From a bacterium UBA6115 (GTDB lineage Bacteria; Bacillota_A; Clostridia; Christensenellales; Aristaeellaceae), in NCBI GenBank assembly GCA_002428405.1, contig DIWD01000051.1, positions 38,193 through 70,661 on the forward strand: a DNA stretch of 32,469 bases, written 5' to 3'. The stretch's first letter is position 1; every line of letters starts with the position of its first letter. The notes beneath the pieces are model-generated. The model saw only the letters and a list, made by a program, of their open reading frames with translations. It made no database searches and was not told the origin of the DNA. Positions 21,946 through 30,474 of the stretch are shown piece after piece. The position numbers were made by a program, and so were the translations under genes.

Positions 21946-22755
21946 ATGGGAGACAGGGTGGTCTGGGTCAGCGGGGCATCCAGCGGCCTTGGACGCGCCG
22001 CGGCGGTTGCGCTGAAGCAGTCCGGCTGGCGGGTCATCGCGGGCGCCCGTTCCTTTACGGGGGAAGAAGCGGAGTCCGAATACGGGCAGGCGCTGCCATT
22101 GGATGTGCGGGATGATGCCAGCGTGCGCGCCTTCTGCGACCAGGCGCTCAGCCTGGCAGGCCCTCCGGACGCGCTGGTGAACGCGGCGGCCATCCTGACC
22201 CTGGGTCCGGCGGAGGAGATGCCCCTGGATGAACTGCAGGCCGTGATGGACACCGTGCTGATGGGCGCCCTCAGGCTCACCCGGGCGGCGCTGCCGAAGA
22301 TGCGTCAGAAAGGCGGCGGGAAGATCGTGATGTTCTCCTCGCTCAATGGCCTGATGCCTACTCCTTTCCAGGGCGCCTACGTATCCGCAAAGCACGCGCT
22401 GGAGGGTTTCAGCGAGTGCCTGATGCTGGAAACCCGCGGCCAGGGCATCCAGGTGATGCTGGTGGAGCCGGGCGACCACGCGGGCGGCTCCCAAAGATGC
22501 CGGGGCAAAACCAAATGGGTCTCCCCGCTGTACCACCACACCCTGGAGCGGGTCAGCGGAATCATCGCAAAGGATGAGGCGCAGGGCCAGGATCCGGATC
22601 GCTTTGGCCGCAGGCTGGCACGGGTGATGGGCAGAAAAAGACTGCCTGTCAGGCTTCGGGCCGCGACCTTAAAGGAATCATTCGCCCTTATCATGCATGA
22701 TGTTTTGCCCGGCCGCCTTTTTTTGCGGTTTCTGGCCGGCTACTACAAGGTTTGA
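21946..22755 (+). CDS. short-chain dehydrogenase/reductase, candidate 3-keto-sphingoid-base reductase
   Basis: A 269-residue NAD(P)-dependent reductase. It has the Rossmann loop SGASSGLGRA (residues 9-18), NAAAI after the fourth strand, the catalytic Ser in IVMFSSLNG (131/132) and YVSAK (Tyr145, Lys149). A basic residue in GARS after strand 2 hints at NADPH. The C-terminus (about 225-269) is basic then hydrophobic (LPGRLFLRFLAGYYKV), which could attach it to the membrane. The ATG of the ligase-ACP-synthase gene begins 29 bp after the stop, so both are one operon. By analogy with 3-ketodihydrosphingosine reductases, it would reduce the ketone made by the synthase domain; the reaction is inferred from context. 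The start is set by GACGGGAGGTGG. Confidence 0.8.
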   Translation: MGDRVVWVSGASSGLGRAAAVALKQSGWRVIAGARSFTGEEAESEYGQALPLDVRDDASVRAFCDQALSLAGPPDALVNAAAILTLGPAEEMPLDELQAVMDTVLMGALRLTRAALPKMRQKGGGKIVMFSSLNGLMPTPFQGAYVSAKHALEGFSECLMLETRGQGIQVMLVEPGDHAGGSQRCRGKTKWVSPLYHHTLERVSGIIAKDEAQGQDPDRFGRRLARVMGRKRLPVRLRAATLKESFALIMHDVLPGRLFLRFLAGYYKV

Positions 22756-22784
22756 CCGCGCGGGCGCGGCAGGGAGGACGGGAC

Positions 22785-25700
22785 ATGACGCTAATAACCG
22801 ACATCAGCGCGCGCTGCGAGGCGCTGCGCGAGGATATGACGCTGCGGAAGGTCTTCGAGCTGAGCTGCGAGAACGGGGACCGGATCGCCGCGCACTGGCT
22901 TGACGGGAACGAGGAACGCTCCGCCACCTTCGGGGATTTCCAGCGCATGGCCCGGGATTACGCGGCGCACCTGCGCGCTTCCCTGGGCGAAGGGAACCGC
23001 GGAAGATTTGTCGGCCTTCAGGTAGACACCTGCAAGGAATGGTTCTCCATGTTCTGGGGACTGCTGCAGGCCGGATACAATCCCCTGCTGCTGAACGCTA
23101 CGCTGAATGACGAGATGACGGAGTTCATGCTCCGGGAAGCCGGCGCCTGCGGGGTCATCGCCAGGGGCCGGCGCGATCTGTCCCCAGAGGTGGTTCAGGT
23201 GGAAGCCGACACGCTGTTTATTTCGTCCGCGGCCCCCGACTTCATCCCTGACTGGGCAGACAAGGTGGCGCTGTGCACCTCCGGCAGCACGGCGACCAGC
23301 CGTATCTTTGTGTATGACCAGACGGCCATCTGCGAGCAGGTGCTCAACTCGGACCTCCTGCACAAGGCCAATCCCCGCATCGTCAACCATCACATGCAGC
23401 GCAACCTGGCCTTCCTTCCCTTCCACCATGTGTTCGGCTTCATGGTGTGCGTGATGTGGTGCAATTTTATCGGCTATGAAACGGTCTTCATCAAGGACCG
23501 CGCGCCGGAGACTGTCCTGGGTACGATCCGCCGCTTCAGGGTGAATTTCCTCTGCGCGGTGCCGCTGCTTGCCAACAGCCTCTCCACCGGCCTGAACAGG
23601 AAGGTCGCCCAGCAGAAGCCTGTGAAGCGCGCGGCATTCAAGCTCATGAAGGGCATCAGCCTGGCGCTGCAGGACGTCGCCCCCGCCTTTGGGATGGATT
23701 TCGCCCGCAAGGTGCTGTTCAAGTCGGTCAACGCCCAATTGCTGGGCCAGGACATGACCTGCGTCATCCTGGGCGGAAGCCACACCCCCCGGGAGCACAT
23801 GCGCAACATCGCGGCCCTGGGCTACTTCACCACCTGCGGCTTTGGCATGACGGAAACCGCCATCACTTCCGCAGAAATCGGCATGCGCCTGCATACCCGC
23901 ACCACCGGCTCCGTCGGCCGTCCTTTCTCCTCAGTGGAATACAAGGTGGAATCCGACGGCAAGCATTCCAACACCGGTGAGATGCTCATCCGGGGACGCA
24001 GCGTGCACACCGGCCAGCTCAAGGGCGGCAAACTGCTGCCGCCGGATCTGGACGAGCAGGGCTGGTACCGCACCGGGGATATCGTGCGGCTTGAAAAGGG
24101 CATGCGGATGTACGTCGAGGGCCGCAGCAAGGATGTCATCATCAACGAATCCGGCGAGAACGTGTACCCGGATGAGATAGAGGACTATTTCAGCAACATG
24201 GAAGGCGTGGATCAGTACTGCGTGCTGGGGCTGCGCAACACCGGCGCGAGCCGCGTGAACAGGCTGAAACGCCGCCGCCACATCAGCCCGGATTATGAGG
24301 ACATCACCCTGGTGCTCAACGTGGGTGAGCGCTACCGTGACGACGCCTTCCTGACCGGCCTGATGCGCCAGGTGGCCGCGAACAACCGGAGGCTGCCGGT
24401 CCTCAAGCAGATCACCCGCGTGCTGGCCACCCGCGATCCTTTTGAGATGGCCAACGGCATCAAGGTCAAGCGCATGGCGCTGAAAAAATCGCTGGAGGAG
24501 ATGAAGATCGCCTACCGCGACCTGGACCTGAAGTCCGGAGCGCTCCCACCGGGGGACACTCAGCCTATCGTGGTGGAGGAAGCGGTCCCTGAAAAAGCAA
24601 GCCATGAGGAGATCCGGCAGCGGGTGCGCCGGGTGTACGCCGAGGCGCTGGATATGCCGGCGGATAAAATCGCCGATGACGCGCATTTCATCAACGACCT
24701 GGGGGGCGACTCGCTGCAGGTATTGAGCGTATCGCTGAAGGTTGAGGAAATCTTCTCCGTGCTCATCCCGACGGAAGAGTACAGCCATTGCACCACGGTC
24801 AACGATCTTACCGCGATCATCATCGCCCGCCTGACCGGCGAGGAGGCAAAGCCCGCTGAAGCAAGGGGCGAAGTTGTCCCGGTGACCCGTTTTGAGGACA
24901 GCGAGGAGTTCCTGGCCTTTGCCCAGAGGGAGAAGCTGCTGCTGGGCGCGGGCATGGAGAATCCTTATTTTATCAAACATGACAGCGCGCTGAAGGACAC
25001 CAGCCTCATGGAAGGGCTGGAGGTGCTCAACTTCGGCTCCTACAACTATGTGGCCATGTCCGGCAGGCCTGAGGTGATGGATGCGGCGAAGGCCGCCATT
25101 GACAAGTACGGCACCTCCGCCTCAGGCTCGCGCCTGCTGGCAGGTGAAAAAACCCTGTATCAGGAGCTGGAACGGGAAATCGCCCAGTGGAAGCATGCCG
25201 AGGCCGCGCTGGTCCTGGTCAGCGGGCATGCCACCAACGTGACCCTGGTGGGCAATTTCTGCGGCAAGGACGATTTGATCGTCTATGACGCGCTGGCCCA
25301 CAATTCCATCGACCAGGGCGTCCGGCTCAGCCAGGCTACCGCCAAGCCTTTCCCCCACAACGACCCCGCGGCGCTGGAAAGCATCCTGAAAACCCAGCGG
25401 GGAAAGTTCAAAAAATGCCTGATCATCATCGAAGGCGCCTACAGCATGGACGGCGACATCGCCAACGTGCCCGCGTTTGTTGAACTTAAGAAGAAATATG
25501 GCTGCTTCCTGATGGTGGATGAGGCGCACTCCGCCTGCGTCATCGGGAAGACCGGCGGGGGCGTGGATGAGTACTTTGGCCTTGAGCAGGATGACATCGA
25601 CATCAAGATGGGCACCCTGTCCAAGGGGCTGGGCACCTGCGGCGGCTACCTGGCGGGCAAACGCAGCCTCATTGAATACCTGCGCTATAACCTTCCCGGT

Positions 25701-26096
25701 TTTGTGTTCTCCGTGGGGATCTCCCCGCCCCTCGCAGCGGGGACGCTTGAATCCATCCGCCTGCTGCGCAATGACCCCTCCATCATCCAGTCCCTTGAGC
25801 ACAACATCAATACGTTCGTGCGCGAATCGCACAAGCGCCACCTGAACACCTGCCTGGCCGGCCACACCGCCATCATCCCGATTCTTGTCGGTTCGGATGA
25901 GAATGCCTTCCTGCTGTCAAACCTCCTGCGCCACAAAGGCGTGTTCGTGCCGCCGGCTGTATTCCCCGCCGTGCCCAAGGGAAAGGCCCGGCTGCGCTTC
26001 TGCGTGGTGAGCGAACACAAGCAGGAACAGATCATTTTCGCCCTTGACACCCTGCTGGAAGCCGCGGCGGAGGCAGGGATCCAACTGCCGGCCTAA
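22785..26096 (+). CDS. acyl-AMP ligase - acyl carrier protein - alpha-oxoamine synthase (serine palmitoyltransferase-like) fusion
   Basis: A 1103-residue, three-domain protein. Residues 1-570 are an ANL-type ligase: TSGST (165-169, a variant phosphate loop lacking the usual GxPK), GFGMTET (352-358), RTGD (429-432) and GIKVKR near the end. It would activate a fatty acid as acyl-AMP. Residues about 604-690 are an acyl carrier protein with DLGGDSL; Ser643 is the phosphopantetheine site. Residues about 720-1103 are a PLP enzyme of the alpha-oxoamine synthase family (LNFGSYNYVAMSGRPEV, ASGSRLLAGE, MVDEAHSACVIGKTG, TLSKGLGTCGG), with Lys947 as PLP lysine. Members include serine palmitoyltransferase, BioF and KBL. 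The fusion implies that the acyl-ACP donor is made in cis. Substrates are inferred; no biotin genes are near. Start: GGGAGGACGGGAC before ATG 22785. Confidence 0.85.
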   Translation: MTLITDISARCEALREDMTLRKVFELSCENGDRIAAHWLDGNEERSATFGDFQRMARDYAAHLRASLGEGNRGRFVGLQVDTCKEWFSMFWGLLQAGYNPLLLNATLNDEMTEFMLREAGACGVIARGRRDLSPEVVQVEADTLFISSAAPDFIPDWADKVALCTSGSTATSRIFVYDQTAICEQVLNSDLLHKANPRIVNHHMQRNLAFLPFHHVFGFMVCVMWCNFIGYETVFIKDRAPETVLGTIRRFRVNFLCAVPLLANSLSTGLNRKVAQQKPVKRAAFKLMKGISLALQDVAPAFGMDFARKVLFKSVNAQLLGQDMTCVILGGSHTPREHMRNIAALGYFTTCGFGMTETAITSAEIGMRLHTRTTGSVGRPFSSVEYKVESDGKHSNTGEMLIRGRSVHTGQLKGGKLLPPDLDEQGWYRTGDIVRLEKGMRMYVEGRSKDVIINESGENVYPDEIEDYFSNMEGVDQYCVLGLRNTGASRVNRLKRRRHISPDYEDITLVLNVGERYRDDAFLTGLMRQVAANNRRLPVLKQITRVLATRDPFEMANGIKVKRMALKKSLEEMKIAYRDLDLKSGALPPGDTQPIVVEEAVPEKASHEEIRQRVRRVYAEALDMPADKIADDAHFINDLGGDSLQVLSVSLKVEEIFSVLIPTEEYSHCTTVNDLTAIIIARLTGEEAKPAEARGEVVPVTRFEDSEEFLAFAQREKLLLGAGMENPYFIKHDSALKDTSLMEGLEVLNFGSYNYVAMSGRPEVMDAAKAAIDKYGTSASGSRLLAGEKTLYQELEREIAQWKHAEAALVLVSGHATNVTLVGNFCGKDDLIVYDALAHNSIDQGVRLSQATAKPFPHNDPAALESILKTQRGKFKKCLIIIEGAYSMDGDIANVPAFVELKKKYGCFLMVDEAHSACVIGKTGGGVDEYFGLEQDDIDIKMGTLSKGLGTCGGYLAGKRSLIEYLRYNLPGFVFSVGISPPLAAGTLESIRLLRNDPSIIQSLEHNINTFVRESHKRHLNTCLAGHTAIIPILVGSDENAFLLSNLLRHKGVFVPPAVFPAVPKGKARLRFCVVSEHKQEQIIFALDTLLEAAAEAGIQLPA

Positions 26097-26127
26097 GGCC
26101 ACAATGAAGTTTTACACTTTGAACGAT

Positions 26128-26156
26128 TTTTCATGCTTTGACTGAATGGGTATATT
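26128..26156 (+). promoter_or_regulatory. possible promoter overlapping the terminator region
   Basis: TTTTCA (26128-26133), 17-bp spacer, TATATT (26151-26156). Transcription would begin near 26163, inside the hairpin that follows, so it could drive the 26239 gene through a start-proximal attenuator, or be a chance match. Confidence 0.35.
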
Positions 26157-26160
26157 ACTC

Positions 26161-26202
26161 TCCGCCGAAGAAGTGTCCAGCCCTTCTTCCGGCGGATTTT
26201 TT
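26161..26202 (+). terminator. strong Rho-independent terminator
   Basis: TCCGCCGAAGAAG pairs with CTTCTTCCGGCGGA (one bulged C) and is followed by T6. It lies 65 bp after the stop of the fusion gene and 37 bp before the C39-like gene, so it would separate the two transcripts at least in part. Confidence 0.85.
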
Positions 26203-26238
26203 GAAGGGACGCGCTGAAAGGCGCGCTTAGGATTGTCC

Positions 26239-26877
26239 ATGGCGATGCTATTACGGCCGGACCACCTGCACTTCTCCTGTCCCGGGTCGGGCGTGCTGTT
26301 CGGCTGCGATCAGGACTGGTTCCGCGGTTTCTGGCAGCGCAAGGCCGGCTGCGGCCCCTGCACCGGGGCCAATCTGCTGCTCTACCTATCCCGCAGCGGA
26401 AGGCTCAGCCTGCCCATGGAGATCACTGACCGGGGAAGTTTTCTCTCCCTGATGGAACGCAGCTGGGAATACCTCACGCCCACTGTGATGGGGCTGAACT
26501 CACCCTATCTGATGCAGAAAGGCCTGGATGCCTTCCTGAAAAGCCTGGGAAGCGCGATGAAAAGCAGGGTGCTGAACATCCCGGCGGAGGAAGACCTGCG
26601 CCCGAGCCTGGAAAAGGCCGAGGCCTTCATCAGAAAGGGGCTGACGGAGAATTGCCCCGTGGCCTTCCTCAACCTGTCCAACGGAGACATCGCGCAGCTG
26701 GAAAGCTGGCACTGGGTGACGGTCATCGGCCTTGAAGGCACCGGGAAGGACGCCGATCTGGTCATCTATGACAACGGCCATCAACTGCGTGTCAACCTCA
26801 GCCACTGGCTGCGTTCGACCAGGCGCGGCGGGGGTTTTGTTTATGTGGGCGAAGGCATTCCGGACAACGGACAATAA
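26239..26877 (+). CDS. papain/C39-like cysteine-hydrolase fold protein
   Basis: A 212-residue protein without a signal peptide. Near the N-terminus it has KAGCGPCTGANLLLYLS (Cys38 and Cys41), the 'GCGPxxxANLL' block of C39-like peptidases, with Cys38 the likely nucleophile. Towards the end, SWHWVTVIGLEG supplies His158, and LVIYDNGHQ supplies Asp178/Asn179, completing a Cys-His-Asp/Asn triad. This fold includes peptidases and also acyltransferases. It follows the lipid-synthase operon on the same strand but behind a strong terminator, so a shared role (for example N-acyl transfer) is only a guess. The ATG at 26239 is preceded by TTAGGA at 6-9 bases, a weak site; the next ATG (26245) would also fit. 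Confidence 0.6.
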   Translation: MAMLLRPDHLHFSCPGSGVLFGCDQDWFRGFWQRKAGCGPCTGANLLLYLSRSGRLSLPMEITDRGSFLSLMERSWEYLTPTVMGLNSPYLMQKGLDAFLKSLGSAMKSRVLNIPAEEDLRPSLEKAEAFIRKGLTENCPVAFLNLSNGDIAQLESWHWVTVIGLEGTGKDADLVIYDNGHQLRVNLSHWLRSTRRGGGFVYVGEGIPDNGQ

Positions 26878-27078
26878 AACTCCGATCTTATAAAATCGCC
26901 CAAACGGACGGTTATTTGTCATTCCCTGCCGCATCCCTTTCCGTTCAGGCTTTCTTGGGGGACCCTTTTGTGATAAAGTGATGTTCACATGATGGAATGT
27001 TTGCGTCAAAAGCGTATCCGGCATTCTGCCTGCCGGCAGCGTTAAAGGAGAAAACGCAAGGAATATGAAGGGCATCAG

Positions 27079-29508
27079 TTGAGTACAAACATCGGGAGAC
27101 AAGCATCCGGGCGGTTGTTGAAACGCTGTCTGCCATGTCTGCTATTGGCGCTCATGCTGCCCATCCTTCCCGTGGCTGTCCTTGCCGAAGAAGGCGAAGA
27201 CAGCCTGCGCATCAATGAGGTGTGCGCGGCCAGCCGCCTGAGCGCCGTGGACGGACGGGCATGCGACTGGATAGAATTATATAATCCCGGAGATAAAGAG
27301 GTCCAATTATCCGGTTACGGTCTGAGCGATCTGGCAGCCCTTCCGTACCGGGCAAAATTGAGCGGCACCCTTGCGCCGGGAGCGTATCTGGTCCTTGCGG
27401 CGGATGAGGAAGGACTGGGTTTTTCCCTGACGAGGGAAGAGGGGCTGATCGTGCTGACTTCGCCTTCCGGTGAAGTGATAGACGAAGTCCAATATAAAAA
27501 CATGCCCTGGGATGTCAGCCTGGCAAGGGAAGGAACACAATGGAAAAAAACCTGGCAGATGACGCCCGGGGAACCCAACAGGGTGGTTTCATCGGATGAG
27601 AGGGAAACCGCGTTGTATCTGGCGGCAAAGGAACGCGGCGTCATCATCAGCGAAGTCATGGCCGCCAACGGGACCTATGGCGCTTCCATGCTCAGGTTTG
27701 ACTGGATCGAACTGTACAATCCGACAGATGAGGCCGTGACGCTGGGCGGTCTGTACCTTTCAGATGACGCGGGCGACCTCAGAAAATGGGCCTTTCACAA
27801 ATTTACCTCCCTGAGCGCGGGCGCGCGGGCCGTGGTTTACTGCACGGATACACCTGTGACTGAACGGGGAAAAGGCATTTTTTTCAACAAGGCCTTTCAG
27901 ATCGACAAAAGCAACGGCGCCATTATCCTCTCCGACGGGGACAAGATCATCGACTGCGTATCCCTGGGCATGCAGCATGCCAATATCAGCTACGGACGCC
28001 CTGAAGGGCAAGGCGCTTTCCGTTTTCTCAACCAGATAACCTTTCAGAAAGCCAACCCTCCCTCCGGCTGCAGCGAAAGGCTCCCGCCGGTCGCCTTTTC
28101 ACAGGGCGGAGGGATGGCGTCGTCTCCGTTTTACCTGTCCCTGAACGCTCCGGAAGGCAGCGACGTCTTCTATACCCTGGACGGCACGGAGCCGACCGAA
28201 ACGTCCGCGATGTACACGGAACCCCTGCTGATTGGGGAGAGTATGGCTGTGCGGGCCTTCTCACGGCTTAAGGGGTGGATCGACTCCCCTGTCACGACAC
28301 AGACTTTCCTGTTTGACCAGCCCCCGGCATACCCGCTTGTCTGCGTCACGGGAGACCCTGATTTCTTCTTTGGCAACATGGGCATTTTCATCAAGGGTGC
28401 TCCAAAGTTTATCGCGGAGCGTCCCGTCAACGTGGAAATCTATGAGAACGGGACAGCGCAGGTGAACCAGCAGGCCGGCCTGCGCCTGACGGGCGGCACC
28501 AGCCGCATGTACCTGCCCCGCACCTTCTCCATTTATGCCCGCGCCGGATTGGGGGAGAGCAGTTTCCAGTACAATCCCTTCCCCGACCGGTATTACAGTG
28601 AATACGCCTGTTTCACGCTGCGCTGCGGGGGCACGGACATCCTGTGGACACACCTGCGCGACGGGTTCCTAAGCCACCTCGCAAAGGGATACGGGTTGAT
28701 GTACCTCTCTTTCAGGCCGGCCATCGTCTACGTCAACGGGCAGTTCTGGGGCGCCCTCAACCTGCGGGAACGCGCAAACCGGGACGCCATCGCGCAGTGG
28801 GAGGGGATCACCGATCCCGAAGAGATCGACGACATCATCATCATCAAGAACAGGGGCGAAGAAATCCAGGGAAGTAAAAAGGATTTGGAGGAACTGGCCA
28901 GATATTGCCGGAAAAATAACCTGAATGACCCGGACAGCCTCCGATATGTCCTTAACCGCCTGGATGAGAACAGCCTCTTTGCCCATACCGCCTTTGAGAT
29001 GATCACCGGCAACAGCGATCTGCAAAACGTCCGCTATTACAGGGTTCCGGGCGGCAAATGGAAGCTGATGCTATTCGACCTCGACCTGAGCATGCATAAC
29101 ACAAATGACGAAGCGCTCATCTATTATCTGAACAGCGGAAAAATTGCAACGAAATACTGTTATGGCGAACTGTTCTCCTCCCTGATGCAGGTGCCTGCGA
29201 TGCGCGACCGGTTCCTGTCGCTCACCGGACGCATCCTGGCGGAACGCTTCGCTGCCCCGATTGTCACGGCAAAACTGGATGAATGGCGCGCGGCTTATGC
29301 CCCATTGATGCGGCTGCATTCCCAGCGCTGGCCGGGAATCAGTTTCGAATACTGGGAAAATGCCATGGACAATTTCCAGGACATGTTGACAAAACGGCCC
29401 GTCGTTGTCGCGGAATACCTGATCAGTTCCTATCTTCTGAGCGAAGCGGAGACTGAGCGCTATTTCAGCGCCTTCCTCAAAGCAAACGGGACCGCTGAAA
29501 CGCCTTGA
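27079..29508 (+). CDS. secreted CotH-kinase protein with two lamin-tail domains
   Basis: A 809-residue secreted protein. The signal peptide has the core CLLLALMLPILPVAVLA. Two lamin-tail domains follow, each with the DWIELYNP motif (residues 63 and 208). A chitobiase-C-like segment, DVFYTLDGTEPTETSA (about 363), connects to a CotH domain (about 420-720) with RLTGGTSRMYLPRTFSIYAR, VNGQFWGALNLRERAN and the metal-binding FDLDLS (Asp667/Asp669). CotH is an atypical protein kinase first known from spore coats; secreted versions with lamin tails are common in Clostridia and may phosphorylate surface proteins or cellulosome parts. Translation most likely starts at TTG 27079, 6 bases behind GAAGGG; no in-frame ATG precedes the signal peptide. 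Confidence 0.85.
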   Translation: MSTNIGRQASGRLLKRCLPCLLLALMLPILPVAVLAEEGEDSLRINEVCAASRLSAVDGRACDWIELYNPGDKEVQLSGYGLSDLAALPYRAKLSGTLAPGAYLVLAADEEGLGFSLTREEGLIVLTSPSGEVIDEVQYKNMPWDVSLAREGTQWKKTWQMTPGEPNRVVSSDERETALYLAAKERGVIISEVMAANGTYGASMLRFDWIELYNPTDEAVTLGGLYLSDDAGDLRKWAFHKFTSLSAGARAVVYCTDTPVTERGKGIFFNKAFQIDKSNGAIILSDGDKIIDCVSLGMQHANISYGRPEGQGAFRFLNQITFQKANPPSGCSERLPPVAFSQGGGMASSPFYLSLNAPEGSDVFYTLDGTEPTETSAMYTEPLLIGESMAVRAFSRLKGWIDSPVTTQTFLFDQPPAYPLVCVTGDPDFFFGNMGIFIKGAPKFIAERPVNVEIYENGTAQVNQQAGLRLTGGTSRMYLPRTFSIYARAGLGESSFQYNPFPDRYYSEYACFTLRCGGTDILWTHLRDGFLSHLAKGYGLMYLSFRPAIVYVNGQFWGALNLRERANRDAIAQWEGITDPEEIDDIIIIKNRGEEIQGSKKDLEELARYCRKNNLNDPDSLRYVLNRLDENSLFAHTAFEMITGNSDLQNVRYYRVPGGKWKLMLFDLDLSMHNTNDEALIYYLNSGKIATKYCYGELFSSLMQVPAMRDRFLSLTGRILAERFAAPIVTAKLDEWRAAYAPLMRLHSQRWPGISFEYWENAMDNFQDMLTKRPVVVAEYLISSYLLSEAETERYFSAFLKANGTAETP

Positions 29509-29616
29509 AAAACCTGTGCGGCACATGGGGAGCAGACCCATCCCTTACAAAAGCAAGTCAAGGGAACCTGGAATGCCGCAAAACCAATGTGATTCTACAA
29601 TGAGGAAGGTGTGACC

Positions 29617-30456
29617 ATGAACAATTTCAAAAGATGGCTCTGCGCGTTTGCCGTGCTGCTGCTCCTGACGTCTCTGCCGGGCGTGATGTCAGGCGAGAAA
29701 CTGGGTTCACTGCGCATCCGGTGTTTCAAGATCGGCAAGGCCGACGCTTACCTGCTGCTCACAGACAGTCAGGCTGTGCTGATTGACGCGGGCGAGGAGG
29801 ATGACGCGCAGGAGATCATCGCTTATCTGGGTGAACATGAGATTCCCGCGCTGGATTGCCTGATCCTGACACATTTTGACAAGCGGAGCATCGGCGGGGT
29901 CCCCGAACTTCTTGGCGCTGTCAAGGTCACCCAGGTTTTGATGCCGGATTATGACAAGGCCGGCAACCTTGCCGTATTGGTGCAGGGCATGCTGGAAACC
30001 CAGAAAACGCAGAAAGTCACCCAGCGGACTGTTCTGGATTATGGCAGCGCGCGTTTCACCGTGCTGCCGGCGCAGAAAGCTGTCTATCAGGAAGACGAGG
30101 ACAATGATTATTCCCTTGTCGTATCAGTGTCCCACGGGAGGAACAGCTTCTTTTTCGCGGGGGACATCATGTCAGAGCGCATCGCGGAAATGTCACAGGA
30201 TGGGCTGTTGACGCCACATACCTTTATCAAGATGCCCTGCCACGGGCAGAATATCTCCGGACTGGATCAGCTCCTGGACGCGGTGCAGCCCCAAATCGCC
30301 GTGATTCCCGCCAGCAGGAAAAACCCGCCCGCCGGCGCCGTGCTGGCCAACCTGGAGGCACGCGGTGTCCGCTTTTATATCACAATGGAGGGAAGCGTAA
30401 CGCTCATCAGCGACGGCTATCAGGTCACTGTCACCCAAAAACCCCCGGCCCCGTAA
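29617..30456 (+). CDS. secreted metallo-beta-lactamase-fold protein (ComEC-C-like) with altered metal site
   Basis: A 279-residue protein with a signal peptide (NNFKRWLCAFAVLLLLTSL, cleavage near VMSG). The fold follows ComEC C-terminal-like MBL hydrolases: RIRCFKIGKADAYLLLTD, VLIDAGEEDD, LILTHFDKRSIGG (His86, Asp88), FFFAGDIM and KMPCHGQN. The key motif is normally THxDxDHIGG; here the second Asp and the His are replaced by Arg90 and Ser91, so the second metal site is probably lost. It could be a binding protein or work with one metal. It lies 108 bp behind the CotH gene on the same strand. The ATG at 29617 is 7 bases after GAGGAAGG; GTG 29611 lies too close to that site. Confidence 0.75.
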   Translation: MNNFKRWLCAFAVLLLLTSLPGVMSGEKLGSLRIRCFKIGKADAYLLLTDSQAVLIDAGEEDDAQEIIAYLGEHEIPALDCLILTHFDKRSIGGVPELLGAVKVTQVLMPDYDKAGNLAVLVQGMLETQKTQKVTQRTVLDYGSARFTVLPAQKAVYQEDEDNDYSLVVSVSHGRNSFFFAGDIMSERIAEMSQDGLLTPHTFIKMPCHGQNISGLDQLLDAVQPQIAVIPASRKNPPAGAVLANLEARGVRFYITMEGSVTLISDGYQVTVTQKPPAP

Positions 30457-30473
30457 GGCTCCGGGCCTTTCCT
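30447..30473. terminator. weak bidirectional hairpin between convergent genes
   Basis: GGCCC and GGGCC form a 5-bp stem around the MBL stop codon, followed by TTTCCT on the plus strand. It fills the gap before the tag stop at 30475. Confidence 0.3.
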
Positions 30474-30474
30474 A

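Noticed and set aside
22791..23894. 367-codon minus-strand frame inside the ligase domain
   Set aside because: Antisense shadow of a clearly coding sequence.
22785..26096. Reading the synthase domain as BioF of biotin synthesis
   Set aside because: No biotin genes are nearby, and fusion to a fatty-acyl ligase and ACP plus a neighbouring SDR fits long-chain-base synthesis better; BioF remains a formal alternative.
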